Shown one piece after another: positions 41,473 to 49,410 of a stretch of DNA of 64,000 nt. Source of the DNA: Sinorhizobium sp. B11 (GTDB lineage Bacteria; Pseudomonadota; Alphaproteobacteria; Rhizobiales; Rhizobiaceae); contig CP091034.1 of the NCBI GenBank assembly GCA_039725955.1, forward strand, positions 992,001 through 1,056,000, in the 5' to 3' direction. The notes beneath the pieces were generated by a model. It was given only the letters and a program-made list of their open reading frames with translations. It searched no databases and was not told where the DNA came from. A program made the position numbers and the translations under genes. Position 1 is the stretch's first letter. Each line of letters begins with the position of its first letter.

Positions 41473-42921
41473 ATGTCGGATCAGATTTATCATGCGCCGA
41501 TGGTCCGGCGTGCAGCACCCAATTTCCGGGTGATCGCGATGATTGTCGCGAGTGCCATGCTCATGGAAAATGTCGACGCAACCGTGCTGGCGACCGCGCT
41601 GCCGACGATGGCGCGCGATTTCGGCGTCGACGCCCCGGCCATGTCGATTGCGCTGACTTCCTACCTGCTCAGCCTTGCGATCTTCATTCCCGCCAGCGGC
41701 CGCGTGGCAGACAGTTTCGGCTCGCGCACCGTCTTCCGCTCGGCGATCGCCGTCTTCGTGGTTGGCTCGATCCTCTGTGCCTTTGCGCCGACCTTGACGT
41801 TCCTCGTGCTTGCCCGCCTGCTGCAGGGCATCGGCGGTGCCATGATGATGCCGGTCGGCCGTCTGGTGCTGATGCGCAGCGTCGACCGCAAGGATATGGT
41901 CAGCGCCATGTCCTGGCTGCTGGTGCCGGCGCTGATCGGCCCGATCGTCGGCCCTCCACTCGGCGGCTTCATCGTCACCTATCTCGACTGGCGTTGGATC
42001 TTCTACATCAACGTGCCGATCGGCATCATCGGCATGATCTTCGTGTCGATCTATATCGACGAGGTGAAGGGCAAGGCCGCCGGTCCCTTCGATACGATCG
42101 GCTTCATCCTCTCGGGCATTTCGCTCGGCTCGATGCTGTTCGGCTTCGAATTGTCGAGCCATGAAGGGCAGGGTTCCTTCTCGATCTTCCTCATTGCGAT
42201 CGGCCTGCTCTTCGGCATTGCCTATCTGCGCCATGCGCGCCGGCATCCGGCCCCGATCATGGATTTCTCGCTGATGAGGGTGCCGAGCTTCGGCACCTCT
42301 GTCATCGCCGGTTCGCTGACGCGCATCACGCAGGGCGCGCAGCCCTTCCTGCTGCCGCTGCTCTTCCAGATCGGCTTTGGTCTTTCGGCCGCCGCCGCGG
42401 GGCAGATCGTCATTTCCACCGCACTCGGCGCGCTGTTCATGAAACCCCTGGCAAAGGCCGTCTTCCGCCGTTTCGGTTTCCGCCGAAGCCTTATTATCAA
42501 CGGCATTCTCGGCACGATCGGTTATGGTCTCTGCGCCGCCTTCCGGCCGGATTGGCCGATGCCGCTGATCTTCATCGCGCTCGTGCTCAGCGCCTTCTTC
42601 ATGTCGTTCCAGTTCACCGCCTATAATACCATCGCCTATGACGAGATCAGCCAGGAACGCATGAGCTCGGCCACGAGCTTCTACACCACCTTCCAGCAGC
42701 TGATGCTCTCGCTCGGCATCTGCATCGGCGCACTGGCGCTGCATGCCTCGATGGCGTTCAACGATGTCGAAACGCCGAAGCTTGGCGATTTCTCCGCCGC
42801 CTTCATCGTGGTTGCGATCATTTCGATCAGCGCCACCATCTGGAACCTGCGCTTCTCGCCGACGGCGGGCGAAGAGATCAGCGGCTACAGGGTCAAGCAC
42901 AAGAAAGGCGCCGCAGCCTGA
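41473..42921 (+). CDS. DHA2-type MFS multidrug transporter
   Basis: A 482-residue major facilitator with about 14 hydrophobic spans. DHA2 features are MENVDATVLATALPTMARDFG in helix 1, GRVADSFGSRTVFRSA in the motif A loop, and LDWRWIFYINVPIGIIGM after helix 5, given here in fragments of the family pattern. Unlike EmrB it has no adaptor gene beside it. Its substrate is unknown. The last codons and the stop lie in an inverted repeat that may terminate transcription. Confidence 0.87.
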   Translation: MSDQIYHAPMVRRAAPNFRVIAMIVASAMLMENVDATVLATALPTMARDFGVDAPAMSIALTSYLLSLAIFIPASGRVADSFGSRTVFRSAIAVFVVGSILCAFAPTLTFLVLARLLQGIGGAMMMPVGRLVLMRSVDRKDMVSAMSWLLVPALIGPIVGPPLGGFIVTYLDWRWIFYINVPIGIIGMIFVSIYIDEVKGKAAGPFDTIGFILSGISLGSMLFGFELSSHEGQGSFSIFLIAIGLLFGIAYLRHARRHPAPIMDFSLMRVPSFGTSVIAGSLTRITQGAQPFLLPLLFQIGFGLSAAAAGQIVISTALGALFMKPLAKAVFRRFGFRRSLIINGILGTIGYGLCAAFRPDWPMPLIFIALVLSAFFMSFQFTAYNTIAYDEISQERMSSATSFYTTFQQLMLSLGICIGALALHASMAFNDVETPKLGDFSAAFIVVAIISISATIWNLRFSPTAGEEISGYRVKHKKGAAA

Positions 42922-42935
42922 AGCTGAGGCGCCTT
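42905..42935 (+). terminator. candidate terminator at the end of the MFS gene
   Basis: AAGGCGCC (inside the last codons) and GGCGCCTT (past the stop) form an 8-bp stem with a 15-base loop, followed by CCTCTTCG. The stem is good but the T run is poor. Confidence 0.4.
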
Positions 42936-42943
42936 CCTCTTCG

Positions 42944-43069
42944 TCAGAGGCCGACAGGTTCCCGCAATCGCCTGCGCCGCAATGGACGCGCCTTGCGTTG
43001 GTCCGCCTGGAGCCCGTAGGCCATGCGGCGGTCGAGGTCCTCGAAGGCCGCAAGATCCATATCCTGCAT
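42944..43069 (-). CDS. possible small protein, 41 residues
   Basis: A short reading frame with GGAGG six bases before its ATG, encoding an acidic N-terminal half (MQDMDLAAFEDLDRRMAYGL) and a very basic C-terminal half. It sits in the otherwise empty 278-bp gap between convergent genes. I recognise no family, and it could be chance; the good ribosome binding site and charge pattern are the only support. Confidence 0.25.
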   Translation of the reverse strand: MQDMDLAAFEDLDRRMAYGLQADQRKARPLRRRRLREPVGL

Positions 43070-43199
43070 GCCACCTCCACAGCCGCCTCCGGTTCGGCTT
43101 GCGTCTGTTGCCCTTTAATCGCAAGCCACAGATCACGCCAGCTGCGCCGGCGTGTCATTGCCCCCACCATCGTCACGCCATGCCCTCCCGATCACTCCG

Positions 43200-44147
43200 T
43201 CACGCCGCCCGGGGCAGGCACGCTTCGCAGATCGCCGCAACATGGCGGTGGTCGGTGCCGCAGCAGCCGCCGAGCACGTGCACCTGCGGCATGCGGCGAA
43301 GGAGCTCGCGGTAGCGCTGGCCCAGATCGGCAGGGTCGCCGGCATCCAGCACTTCACTATTGTCGAGCTGTTCATGGCTCATGGTCGAAGCGTTGGCGCG
43401 GATGCCGGAAATGCGCTTTACCCAGCCGCTGCCATGATCGAGCGCCGCCTCGAAATGCGTCGGGTGGGCGCAGTTGATCATGTAGTAGGCCGGCGATCCG
43501 CCGGTGGCCGCATCCGTCGTCTCGATCGCATCCTGAAGGCTGCGGCCGGTCACCAGCCTGCCATCCGTCTCCAGCGTGAAGGAGATGGCACAGGGCATGC
43601 CGAGCGTGCTGGCTGCCCGCGCAATACCGATCGCCTCATCGATATTGGTCAGCGTGAAAGCAGCGACCATATCGGCCTCGGTGCCGGCGAAGGTCTCGAT
43701 CTGGAAGGCGTGATAGTCCTCCGCTTCGTCGGCGCTCATGACGCCCGCCTTGTAGCCGTCGCCACGCGGGCCGATGGCGCCGCTGACGACAATTGGCTGC
43801 TCCGGTCGCTCATAGTCGTGGCGCAAGCCCACGAGCAGTTCGACGGCTTGCTCGTTTGCTGTTTGCAGCGCTTCGGTCGTATAGTTGAGCTTCTGACCCC
43901 AGTCGGGATTGGCACGCCATGTGGCGGTGTCGAGCACGAAGCCCGTGCCGTGTCGCCGGGCGATATCCAGGTAGCGGCGATAGTAGTTCTTCGTGCGCTC
44001 CCGCCCGTCTTCGGATGCCAGCAATACGAAGGAGGCGAAATGCGGAAGATCGATGCCTTCTTGAAAGATCATCGTGGTTTCCATGCCGCCATCGCTAATG
44101 AAGGCGCCGCCTTTAAGCTGCGGCAACCCATGCCTGTACTTTGCCAT
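43200..44147 (-). CDS. homocysteine S-methyltransferase-family protein
   Basis: A 315-residue zinc-dependent methyltransferase of the homocysteine S-methyltransferase/BHMT domain. Zinc cysteines are recognisable in YYMINCAHP and the LGGCCGTDHRHVAAI end. The N-terminal SDGGMETTMIFQEGIDLPHFA and the TEADMVAAFTLTNIDEAIGIA barrel strands fit the fold. It probably methylates homocysteine or another thiol using a donor such as S-methylmethionine or a betaine. The GAGAGG site precedes the ATG at 44147. It is divergent from a TetR gene 219 bp away, which may regulate it. Confidence 0.85.
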   Translation of the reverse strand: MAKYRHGLPQLKGGAFISDGGMETTMIFQEGIDLPHFASFVLLASEDGRERTKNYYRRYLDIARRHGTGFVLDTATWRANPDWGQKLNYTTEALQTANEQAVELLVGLRHDYERPEQPIVVSGAIGPRGDGYKAGVMSADEAEDYHAFQIETFAGTEADMVAAFTLTNIDEAIGIARAASTLGMPCAISFTLETDGRLVTGRSLQDAIETTDAATGGSPAYYMINCAHPTHFEAALDHGSGWVKRISGIRANASTMSHEQLDNSEVLDAGDPADLGQRYRELLRRMPQVHVLGGCCGTDHRHVAAICEACLPRAA

Positions 44148-44340
44148 CGTGAAACCTCTCCAGTCGAGGCGCCTGAAATGACTGCCGTCGATGGTCATGT
44201 TCTGCCGCTTATTCTGGTGTCAAACTAGGCGACTTGCGGTATACTATCACAGGTTTCGAATTTTGCGGATTGAAATCAATCCCTTGCATGGGCCGGTGCT
44301 GCCGGGGGCGCAGGCGGGCTCGATCTAGCTGTCCAGAAAA

Positions 44341-44357
44341 CTGTACCGTGGGTACAG
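44341..44357 (+). promoter_or_regulatory. perfect palindrome upstream of the TetR gene
   Basis: CTGTACC-GTG-GGTACAG is a perfect 17-bp palindrome ending nine bases before the tetR-family ATG, with its right arm next to the AGGAGGGG ribosome binding site. This is the likely operator for autorepression. Confidence 0.7.
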
Positions 44358-44366
44358 GAGGGGAAC

Positions 44367-45047
44367 ATGCGAAAGGGCGAAGAAACGCGGAATCGCATCC
44401 TTGATGTGGCGGAAGCAGCGGTCCTGCAGAAGGGGTTCGGCGGCACGTCCATCGAGGAATTGATCGTCGAAACCGGCATTACCAAGAGCGGCTTCTTTTA
44501 CCACTTCAAGGACAAGAACGAGCTCGCGAAAGCGCTGCTCAACCGCTACATCGAAAACGACGAACGCATCTATGACGAGATCTTCAGCCGTGCGCGCGAT
44601 CTGATGGATGATCCGCTTCAATCCTTTCTGCTGGGCTTGAAGCTGCTCTCCGAACTGGTCGCCGACCTGCCGAACGGCCATCCGGGCTGCCTCGTGGCGA
44701 CAGTCTGCTATTACGAGCGGCTCTTCGATCGCGAGATCCAGGAGACAAACCGCAATGCCGTACTTGCCTGGCGCCGCCGCTTCGGCCGCATGTTCCGCGA
44801 GATCATGGAAGTCTATTCGCCACGCGAGCCCGTCGATGTCGACCAGCTCGCCGATATGGTTTCTTCGGTGCTGGAAGGCGGCATCGTTCTCTCAAAGACG
44901 CTGAAGGAGCCGAATACGCTCGCCGAACAGGTGCTGATGCTGCGCATCTTCGTGAGGATGCTCTTCCTGCCCGCCATCGAGTCGCCGCTCGTTGCCGTCA
45001 GACATGAACATATCTATGGCACGGTGAGGAGTGGCGAGCAGCTTTAG
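44367..45047 (+). CDS. TetR-family transcriptional regulator
   Basis: A 226-residue TetR-family regulator with its helix-turn-helix at about residues 25-47 (GGTSIEELIVETGITKSGFF, then YHFKDKNELAKALL). The ligand domain holds the phrase HPGCLVATVCYYERLF. A perfect palindrome just upstream suggests autorepression. The divergent homocysteine methyltransferase is the closest possible target. Its stop interlocks with that of the convergent DUF1697 gene (TTAG). Confidence 0.88.
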   Translation: MRKGEETRNRILDVAEAAVLQKGFGGTSIEELIVETGITKSGFFYHFKDKNELAKALLNRYIENDERIYDEIFSRARDLMDDPLQSFLLGLKLLSELVADLPNGHPGCLVATVCYYERLFDREIQETNRNAVLAWRRRFGRMFREIMEVYSPREPVDVDQLADMVSSVLEGGIVLSKTLKEPNTLAEQVLMLRIFVRMLFLPAIESPLVAVRHEHIYGTVRSGEQL

Positions 45048-45571
45048 GCTTTGCCGTCTTCCAGCTCAGCCGCCAGGCCGGCAAGCTTGCGTACGGTGTT
45101 GAGGTTGCGGGAGGTGCCTGCCTTCAGTGCCGGAAGCTTCAGCTTCGATCGGCCGGAGCCGATGGGATAGTGCACATAGATTTCGCGCCCGGCGAGCTTT
45201 GCTTCCTCGCCATCGGGCGCCACCAACTTTTCCAGTGCATCCTTGGGTGCTGCCTCGGGCAGGAAATAGACCAGCAGAAAATTCGGCTTGGCGTCGGGGA
45301 AGGGCGCGTGGGCGATGATGCCGTCAAGCTCCCTGCGGCTGCGCACCATAACGCCCGGTCGCTTGCCCATCTTCTTTCCCAGTGCCTCGTCGAGCTTCTC
45401 CTCCACCGCCTTTTCGGCCCCATCCGAACGGAACAGGACGTTGCCGCTCTGGATGTAGGTCTTCACGTCGGTGAAGCCGAGCTGCTCGCAGATCGACTTC
45501 AGCTCGGCCATCGGCAGGGAGCCCGTGCCGCCGACATTCACGGCTCTCAGCAGCGCGATATAGACGGCCAT
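45044..45571 (-). CDS. DUF1697-domain protein
   Basis: A 175-residue protein matching DUF1697 in full: MAVYIALLRAVNVGGTGSLP at the start, then FTDVKTYIQSGNVLFRS, and the late GSGRSKLKLPAL plus GTSRNLNTVRKLAGLA. The fold is known for the family, but no biochemical activity is established. GGGAGGGAG lies upstream of the ATG at 45571. It sits 52 bp downstream of the oligopeptidase gene on the same strand and could share its mRNA. Confidence 0.9.
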   Translation of the reverse strand: MAVYIALLRAVNVGGTGSLPMAELKSICEQLGFTDVKTYIQSGNVLFRSDGAEKAVEEKLDEALGKKMGKRPGVMVRSRRELDGIIAHAPFPDAKPNFLLVYFLPEAAPKDALEKLVAPDGEEAKLAGREIYVHYPIGSGRSKLKLPALKAGTSRNLNTVRKLAGLAAELEDGKA

Positions 45572-45623
45572 TTCTCCCTCCCTTGAGCGAGTGGCGCACC
45601 AGGGCACGCCACATCCGCGCGCC

Positions 45624-47732
45624 CTACATCTTGGCCGCTACCTTTATCGCAAATGCATATTCGAATGCGATCTCTTCCAGCCGCTGGAAGCGGCCCGAAG
45701 CCCCGCCATGGCCAGCGTCCATGTTGGTCTTGAGCAGGATGGGTGCGGCACCCGTCGTCTTGTCGCGCAGCTTTGCGACCCATTTCGCCGGCTCCCAATA
45801 GGTGACGCGCGGGTCCGTCAGGCCACCGAGCGCCAGGATCGGCGGATAGGGTTTCGCGCCGACATTGTCATAGGGCGAATAGGCGGCGATCTGCTCGTAT
45901 TCTTCGCGGCTCTCGATCGGGTTGCCCCATTCCGGCCATTCCGGCGGAGTGAGCGGCAGCGTGTCGTCGAGCATGGTGTTCAGGACGTCGACGAAAGGAA
46001 CGGCGGCGATGAGACCCGCGAATTTCTCCGGCGCCATGTTGGCAACCGCACCCATCAGCATGCCGCCGGCAGACCCGCCCTCGGCGATGATACCAGCGTA
46101 GGACGTGAACTTCTCCTGATTCAGATAGTCAGCGGCAGCGATGAAGTCCTTGAACGTATTGGTCTTCTTGTCCATCTTGCCGTCTTCGTACCAGGCAAAG
46201 CCCTTGTCCTTGCCGCCGCGAATATGGGCGATGGCATAGACGAAGCCGCGATCGGCGAGCGACAGGCAATTGGTGTTGAAGCCGGCTGGAATGGTAATGC
46301 CATAGGCGCCGTAGCCATAGAGCAGGCAGGGAGCGGAGCCGTCGAGCGGCGTATCCTTGCGATAGAGCAGGGTCACCGGTACCTTTTCGCCATCCCATGC
46401 CGGCGCAAAGACGCGGCGGGTGACATAGTCGTCAGGGTTATGGCCCGATGGCACTTCCTGCGTCTTCAAGAGCGTGCGCTCGCGGGTGACCATGTTGTAA
46501 TCGTAAAGCTGCGAGGGCGTCGTCATCGAGGAATAGGAGAAGCGGATGACGTCTGTGTCATATTCGGCGGCACCCGAAAGGCCGAGCGAATAGGCTTCCT
46601 CATCGAAGGCGATTGCATGTTCTTCGCCGCTCAGGCGGTCGCGGATCATGATCTGCGGCAGGCCGTCCTTGCGCTCGAGCCACAGGAGATGGCGAGCATA
46701 GGCCATGTGGCTGATGATCAGAGTGCCCGGCTTGTGCGGCACGACCTCGCGCCAGTTCTCCTTGCCCGGCTTGTCAACGGGCGTTTCCATGATCTTGAAA
46801 TCCTTGGCGCCGCCGTCATTGGTGAGAATGTAAAAGACGTCGCCGCCTTCGGTCAGCGAATATTCGATGCCTTCTTCGCGCACCGCTACCAGCTTCGGCT
46901 CGGCGTTCAGGTCCTTCGTCGACAAGAGGCGATATTCGCTCGTCTCGTGGTCATGGATGTCGATGTAAATGAAGTCGTCGAGCAGCGAGCCGCCGACGCC
47001 CATGAAGAAGCCGGCATCCGCCTCCTCGTAAACCAGCCTGTCTTCGCTCTGCGGCGTGCCGAGGACGTGGTGGAAAACCTTCGAGGGGCGGTGGTTCTCG
47101 TCGAGCGCCGAATAGAAGAAACTCTTCCCGTCGGGCGCCCAGACCCCGCCGCCACCGGTATTCTCGATCACGTCGGACAGGTCTTCGAGGCTTGAAAGAT
47201 CGCGAACCCTGAGCGTGAAGAATTCCGAGCCTTTGTCGTCATAGCCCCAGATGCCGCGGCTGTGGTCCGTGCAATGATCGAGGCCGGCGAGTCGGAAATA
47301 GGCCTTGCCGGCGGCTTCCTTGTCGCCGTCGAGAAGGATTGTGCGGATCGTCTCGTCCTTCACATTGCCATCGCGCGGGATGCGGAAATAGCGGGGCTGC
47401 TCGCCGCCGGTGACGAAGGACGTGCCGTAGGCATGAGGGCCGTCCTTCATCGGGACCGAGCTGTCGTCTTCCTTGATGCGGCCGCGCATTTCGGCAAACA
47501 GCACCTTCTGCAAGGCCTTGGTGTCTTCCATGGCCGCGTTCATGTAGCCATTTTCGGCCTCCAGATGGGCGCGGATATCCGCGTCGAGGATGGAGGGATC
47601 CTTGAACATGGCCTGCCAGTTGTCTGCCCGCAGCCAGGCATAGTCGTCAGTGCGCGTGATGCCGTGCCGCGTATCGGAGACGGGCCTTTTTTCAGCAGCG
47701 GGCGGGGCGGGCAGGTTCTTGAAAGCGGTCAA
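45624..47732 (-). CDS. ptrB: oligopeptidase B-like S9 serine peptidase
   Basis: About 702 residues: an N-terminal seven-bladed beta-propeller (about 60-400) and a C-terminal alpha/beta-hydrolase domain. The nucleophile motif is GGSAGGM, and the catalytic His is in NMDAGHGGASGRF. These enzymes cut short peptides after basic residues in the cytoplasm. I place the start at the TTG at 47732, giving TAFKNLPAPPAAEKRPVSD as the lead and having ACGGAG eight bases upstream. The ATG at 47789 adds 19 residues without a ribosome binding site but cannot be excluded. The divergent neighbour is a DUF930 gene. Confidence 0.88.
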   Translation of the reverse strand: MTAFKNLPAPPAAEKRPVSDTRHGITRTDDYAWLRADNWQAMFKDPSILDADIRAHLEAENGYMNAAMEDTKALQKVLFAEMRGRIKEDDSSVPMKDGPHAYGTSFVTGGEQPRYFRIPRDGNVKDETIRTILLDGDKEAAGKAYFRLAGLDHCTDHSRGIWGYDDKGSEFFTLRVRDLSSLEDLSDVIENTGGGGVWAPDGKSFFYSALDENHRPSKVFHHVLGTPQSEDRLVYEEADAGFFMGVGGSLLDDFIYIDIHDHETSEYRLLSTKDLNAEPKLVAVREEGIEYSLTEGGDVFYILTNDGGAKDFKIMETPVDKPGKENWREVVPHKPGTLIISHMAYARHLLWLERKDGLPQIMIRDRLSGEEHAIAFDEEAYSLGLSGAAEYDTDVIRFSYSSMTTPSQLYDYNMVTRERTLLKTQEVPSGHNPDDYVTRRVFAPAWDGEKVPVTLLYRKDTPLDGSAPCLLYGYGAYGITIPAGFNTNCLSLADRGFVYAIAHIRGGKDKGFAWYEDGKMDKKTNTFKDFIAAADYLNQEKFTSYAGIIAEGGSAGGMLMGAVANMAPEKFAGLIAAVPFVDVLNTMLDDTLPLTPPEWPEWGNPIESREEYEQIAAYSPYDNVGAKPYPPILALGGLTDPRVTYWEPAKWVAKLRDKTTGAAPILLKTNMDAGHGGASGRFQRLEEIAFEYAFAIKVAAKM

Positions 47733-47965
47733 GGAAAGCTCCGTAAAGGGCGGTATCGGTGGGCAAGAGATAGAGGTGCGGCGGGTCATGATCAAGCGTC
47801 GGCCGGTGAACCTTATTGAGACAAAATGGCCGGCGCGTTGCCTTGATGTCACCACATTGTTTAAGAATGTCCGCTAGCGCTGCGCGAAAATTGCACCCGC
47901 GTCAGGCCTCCGGCAAGCTTCCGGCGGCATTATGATGAATACATAACAGTAAAGGTTTCTCCGTA

Positions 47966-48358
47966 ATGCCGAAACGTCTGGTCCTGTTTATGTCGCTTGC
48001 AGCCCTTGCAGCCTCGTCCGCCCTTGCAGTCGATCCCGCCATCAAGAAGCAGCTCGAAAAGCTGGATCCGGCCACCCGCCTCGAGCAGAGCTGCGATACC
48101 GAAGCCATGAGTCGCATCAACCAGGACGGCACCGGCTTCCGGCCGGACAAGGTCATCGCGTACACATTCAAGGACCCGATCCCAAGCGATGACCGCCTCG
48201 AAGCCCCCGGCGCCGTCTTCCGCAGCAAGGGCGATTGGTATCACCTTTCCTACACCTGCATTACCGGCCCGCAGCACATCAATGTGCGTAACCTGCAGTA
48301 CAAGATCGGTGACAAGGTGCCGAAGGATAAGTGGACAAAATACTATCTTTACGATTGA
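47966..48358 (+). CDS. secreted DUF930-domain protein
   Basis: A 130-residue periplasmic protein with a Sec signal peptide (cut near SALA-VDP, residue 21). The mature part matches DUF930, a family found mainly in Rhizobiales: KLDPATRLEQSCDTEAMSRI, RPDKVIAYTF and FRSKGDWYHLSYTC. Two cysteines (C43 and C97) may form a disulfide. Its function is unknown. It is a stand-alone gene followed by a small hairpin (48374-48401). Confidence 0.85.
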   Translation: MPKRLVLFMSLAALAASSALAVDPAIKKQLEKLDPATRLEQSCDTEAMSRINQDGTGFRPDKVIAYTFKDPIPSDDRLEAPGAVFRSKGDWYHLSYTCITGPQHINVRNLQYKIGDKVPKDKWTKYYLYD

Positions 48359-48373
48359 GCCCTCGGCCTCTTC

Positions 48374-48401
48374 CCGTCACTCTCACATTCCGGTGACGGG
48401 C
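48374..48401 (+). terminator. candidate terminator after the DUF930 gene
   Basis: CCCGTCAC and GTGACGGG form a perfect 8-bp stem with a 12-base loop 15 bases after the stop. It is followed by CACAGG rather than T residues, so termination would be inefficient. Confidence 0.4.
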
Positions 48402-48519
48402 ACAGGAATGCGGGCAGATTGAGACATGAACCGCTCGCGCCGGGCGGCATCAGGCCACATGGCCCGCTTCGTTTCTTTGTTTTAATATTGCCTGAAACAT
48501 CAACTGAATCTGATTCTTC

Positions 48520-49302
48520 ATGAAACGCTGTCTTCTCGCTTCTGCGCTGCTCCTGGCTGCCCCGTCGGCATTTGCCGCCGAAATACTTGCTCCTGCCACG
48601 CCAGCCCATACGCCAGCGGCAGCCGGTCCGAAGCTCGTTGAGCCGCATCTGCACATCGCCCGCTCCAACGTATCAGGCCGCGCCCGTATCGCGCTCACCT
48701 TCGATGCCTGCATGGGCGAGGCTGATGAGCGCATCCTGTCGACGCTCGTCAGCGAGCGTATCCCGGCGACGATCTTCGTCACCGCCCGCTGGCTGAAACG
48801 CAATCCGAAGGCCGTTGCCGTCTTTCTGCAGAATCCCGACCTTTTCGAGCTGGAGAATCACGGCGAGAAGCATATCCCGGCAATCGACAAGCCGGTGCTG
48901 GTCTATGGCATTGCATCCGCCGGATCGCCCGATGCCGTCAGGCAGGAGGTGGAGGGCGGTGCTGCCGCCATGGTCGCATCAGGCATTCCCGCACCCCACT
49001 GGTTCCGGGGCTCGACTGCCAAATACGATCTCTCGGCCATCGGCCAGATCCGCGCCATGGGATACCGCATCGCCGGTTATTCCGTGAATGGCGACGGCGG
49101 CTCGCTGCTGGGTGCGGCGGTCACCGAAAAGCGCATTTCCTCGGCCAAGGATGGCGATGTCGTCATCTCCCATATCAACCAGCCGACCCATGCGGCCGGT
49201 GAGGGCGTCGCCAAGGCGCTCGTCGATCTCAAGGCAAAAGGCACGGAGTTCGTCCGGCTGCAGGATGTTGCTGATACGGGCGACGACAAGACGACGGAAT
49301 AG
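48520..49302 (+). CDS. polysaccharide deacetylase-family protein
   Basis: A 260-residue protein with a signal peptide (residues 1-19) and a NodB-homology fold. The first motif is ALTFDACMG, where the usual TFDD has become TFDA, keeping only D62. The second motif NHGEKH retains the metal histidines H114 and H118. It therefore could still bind zinc, but the lost Asp leaves deacetylase activity in doubt. Natural substrates of the family are chitin-like or peptidoglycan sugars. Its stop codon lies within a 100-bp dispersed repeat. The gene is monocistronic. Confidence 0.82.
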   Translation: MKRCLLASALLLAAPSAFAAEILAPATPAHTPAAAGPKLVEPHLHIARSNVSGRARIALTFDACMGEADERILSTLVSERIPATIFVTARWLKRNPKAVAVFLQNPDLFELENHGEKHIPAIDKPVLVYGIASAGSPDAVRQEVEGGAAAMVASGIPAPHWFRGSTAKYDLSAIGQIRAMGYRIAGYSVNGDGGSLLGAAVTEKRISSAKDGDVVISHINQPTHAAGEGVAKALVDLKAKGTEFVRLQDVADTGDDKTTE

Positions 49303-49400
49303 AGCAATTCCGGCAAAAGTGTGCAGCGGATTGCGTCCGGAATTGCGTAAAAGCAAAGAGATAGAGAACTTTCCTGATTCGAAATAAACGGAAATGCTCT
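49301..49400 (+). repeat. rhizobial intergenic repeat (RIME-like)
   Basis: A 100-bp element with inverted termini AGAGCA (49301) and TGCTCT (49395). It holds the inner palindrome CAATTCCGG/CCGGAATTG (49305-49313, 49337-49345) and the stretch GCGTAAAAGCAAAGAGATAG. I recognise this pattern as a short interspersed repeat common between genes in Rhizobiaceae. It begins inside the deacetylase stop codon. Confidence 0.75.
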
Positions 49401-49410
49401 GGGACGGGGC

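Noticed and set aside
41242..43176. A 644-codon minus-strand frame opposite the DHA2-type MFS gene
   Set aside because: Mirror frame of a membrane-protein gene, of low complexity and without motif. Only the short frame at 42944-43069 in the gap was kept, at low confidence.
45591..47195. A 534-codon plus-strand frame opposite the oligopeptidase gene
   Set aside because: Antisense shadow; the minus-strand gene has a full S9 peptidase signature.
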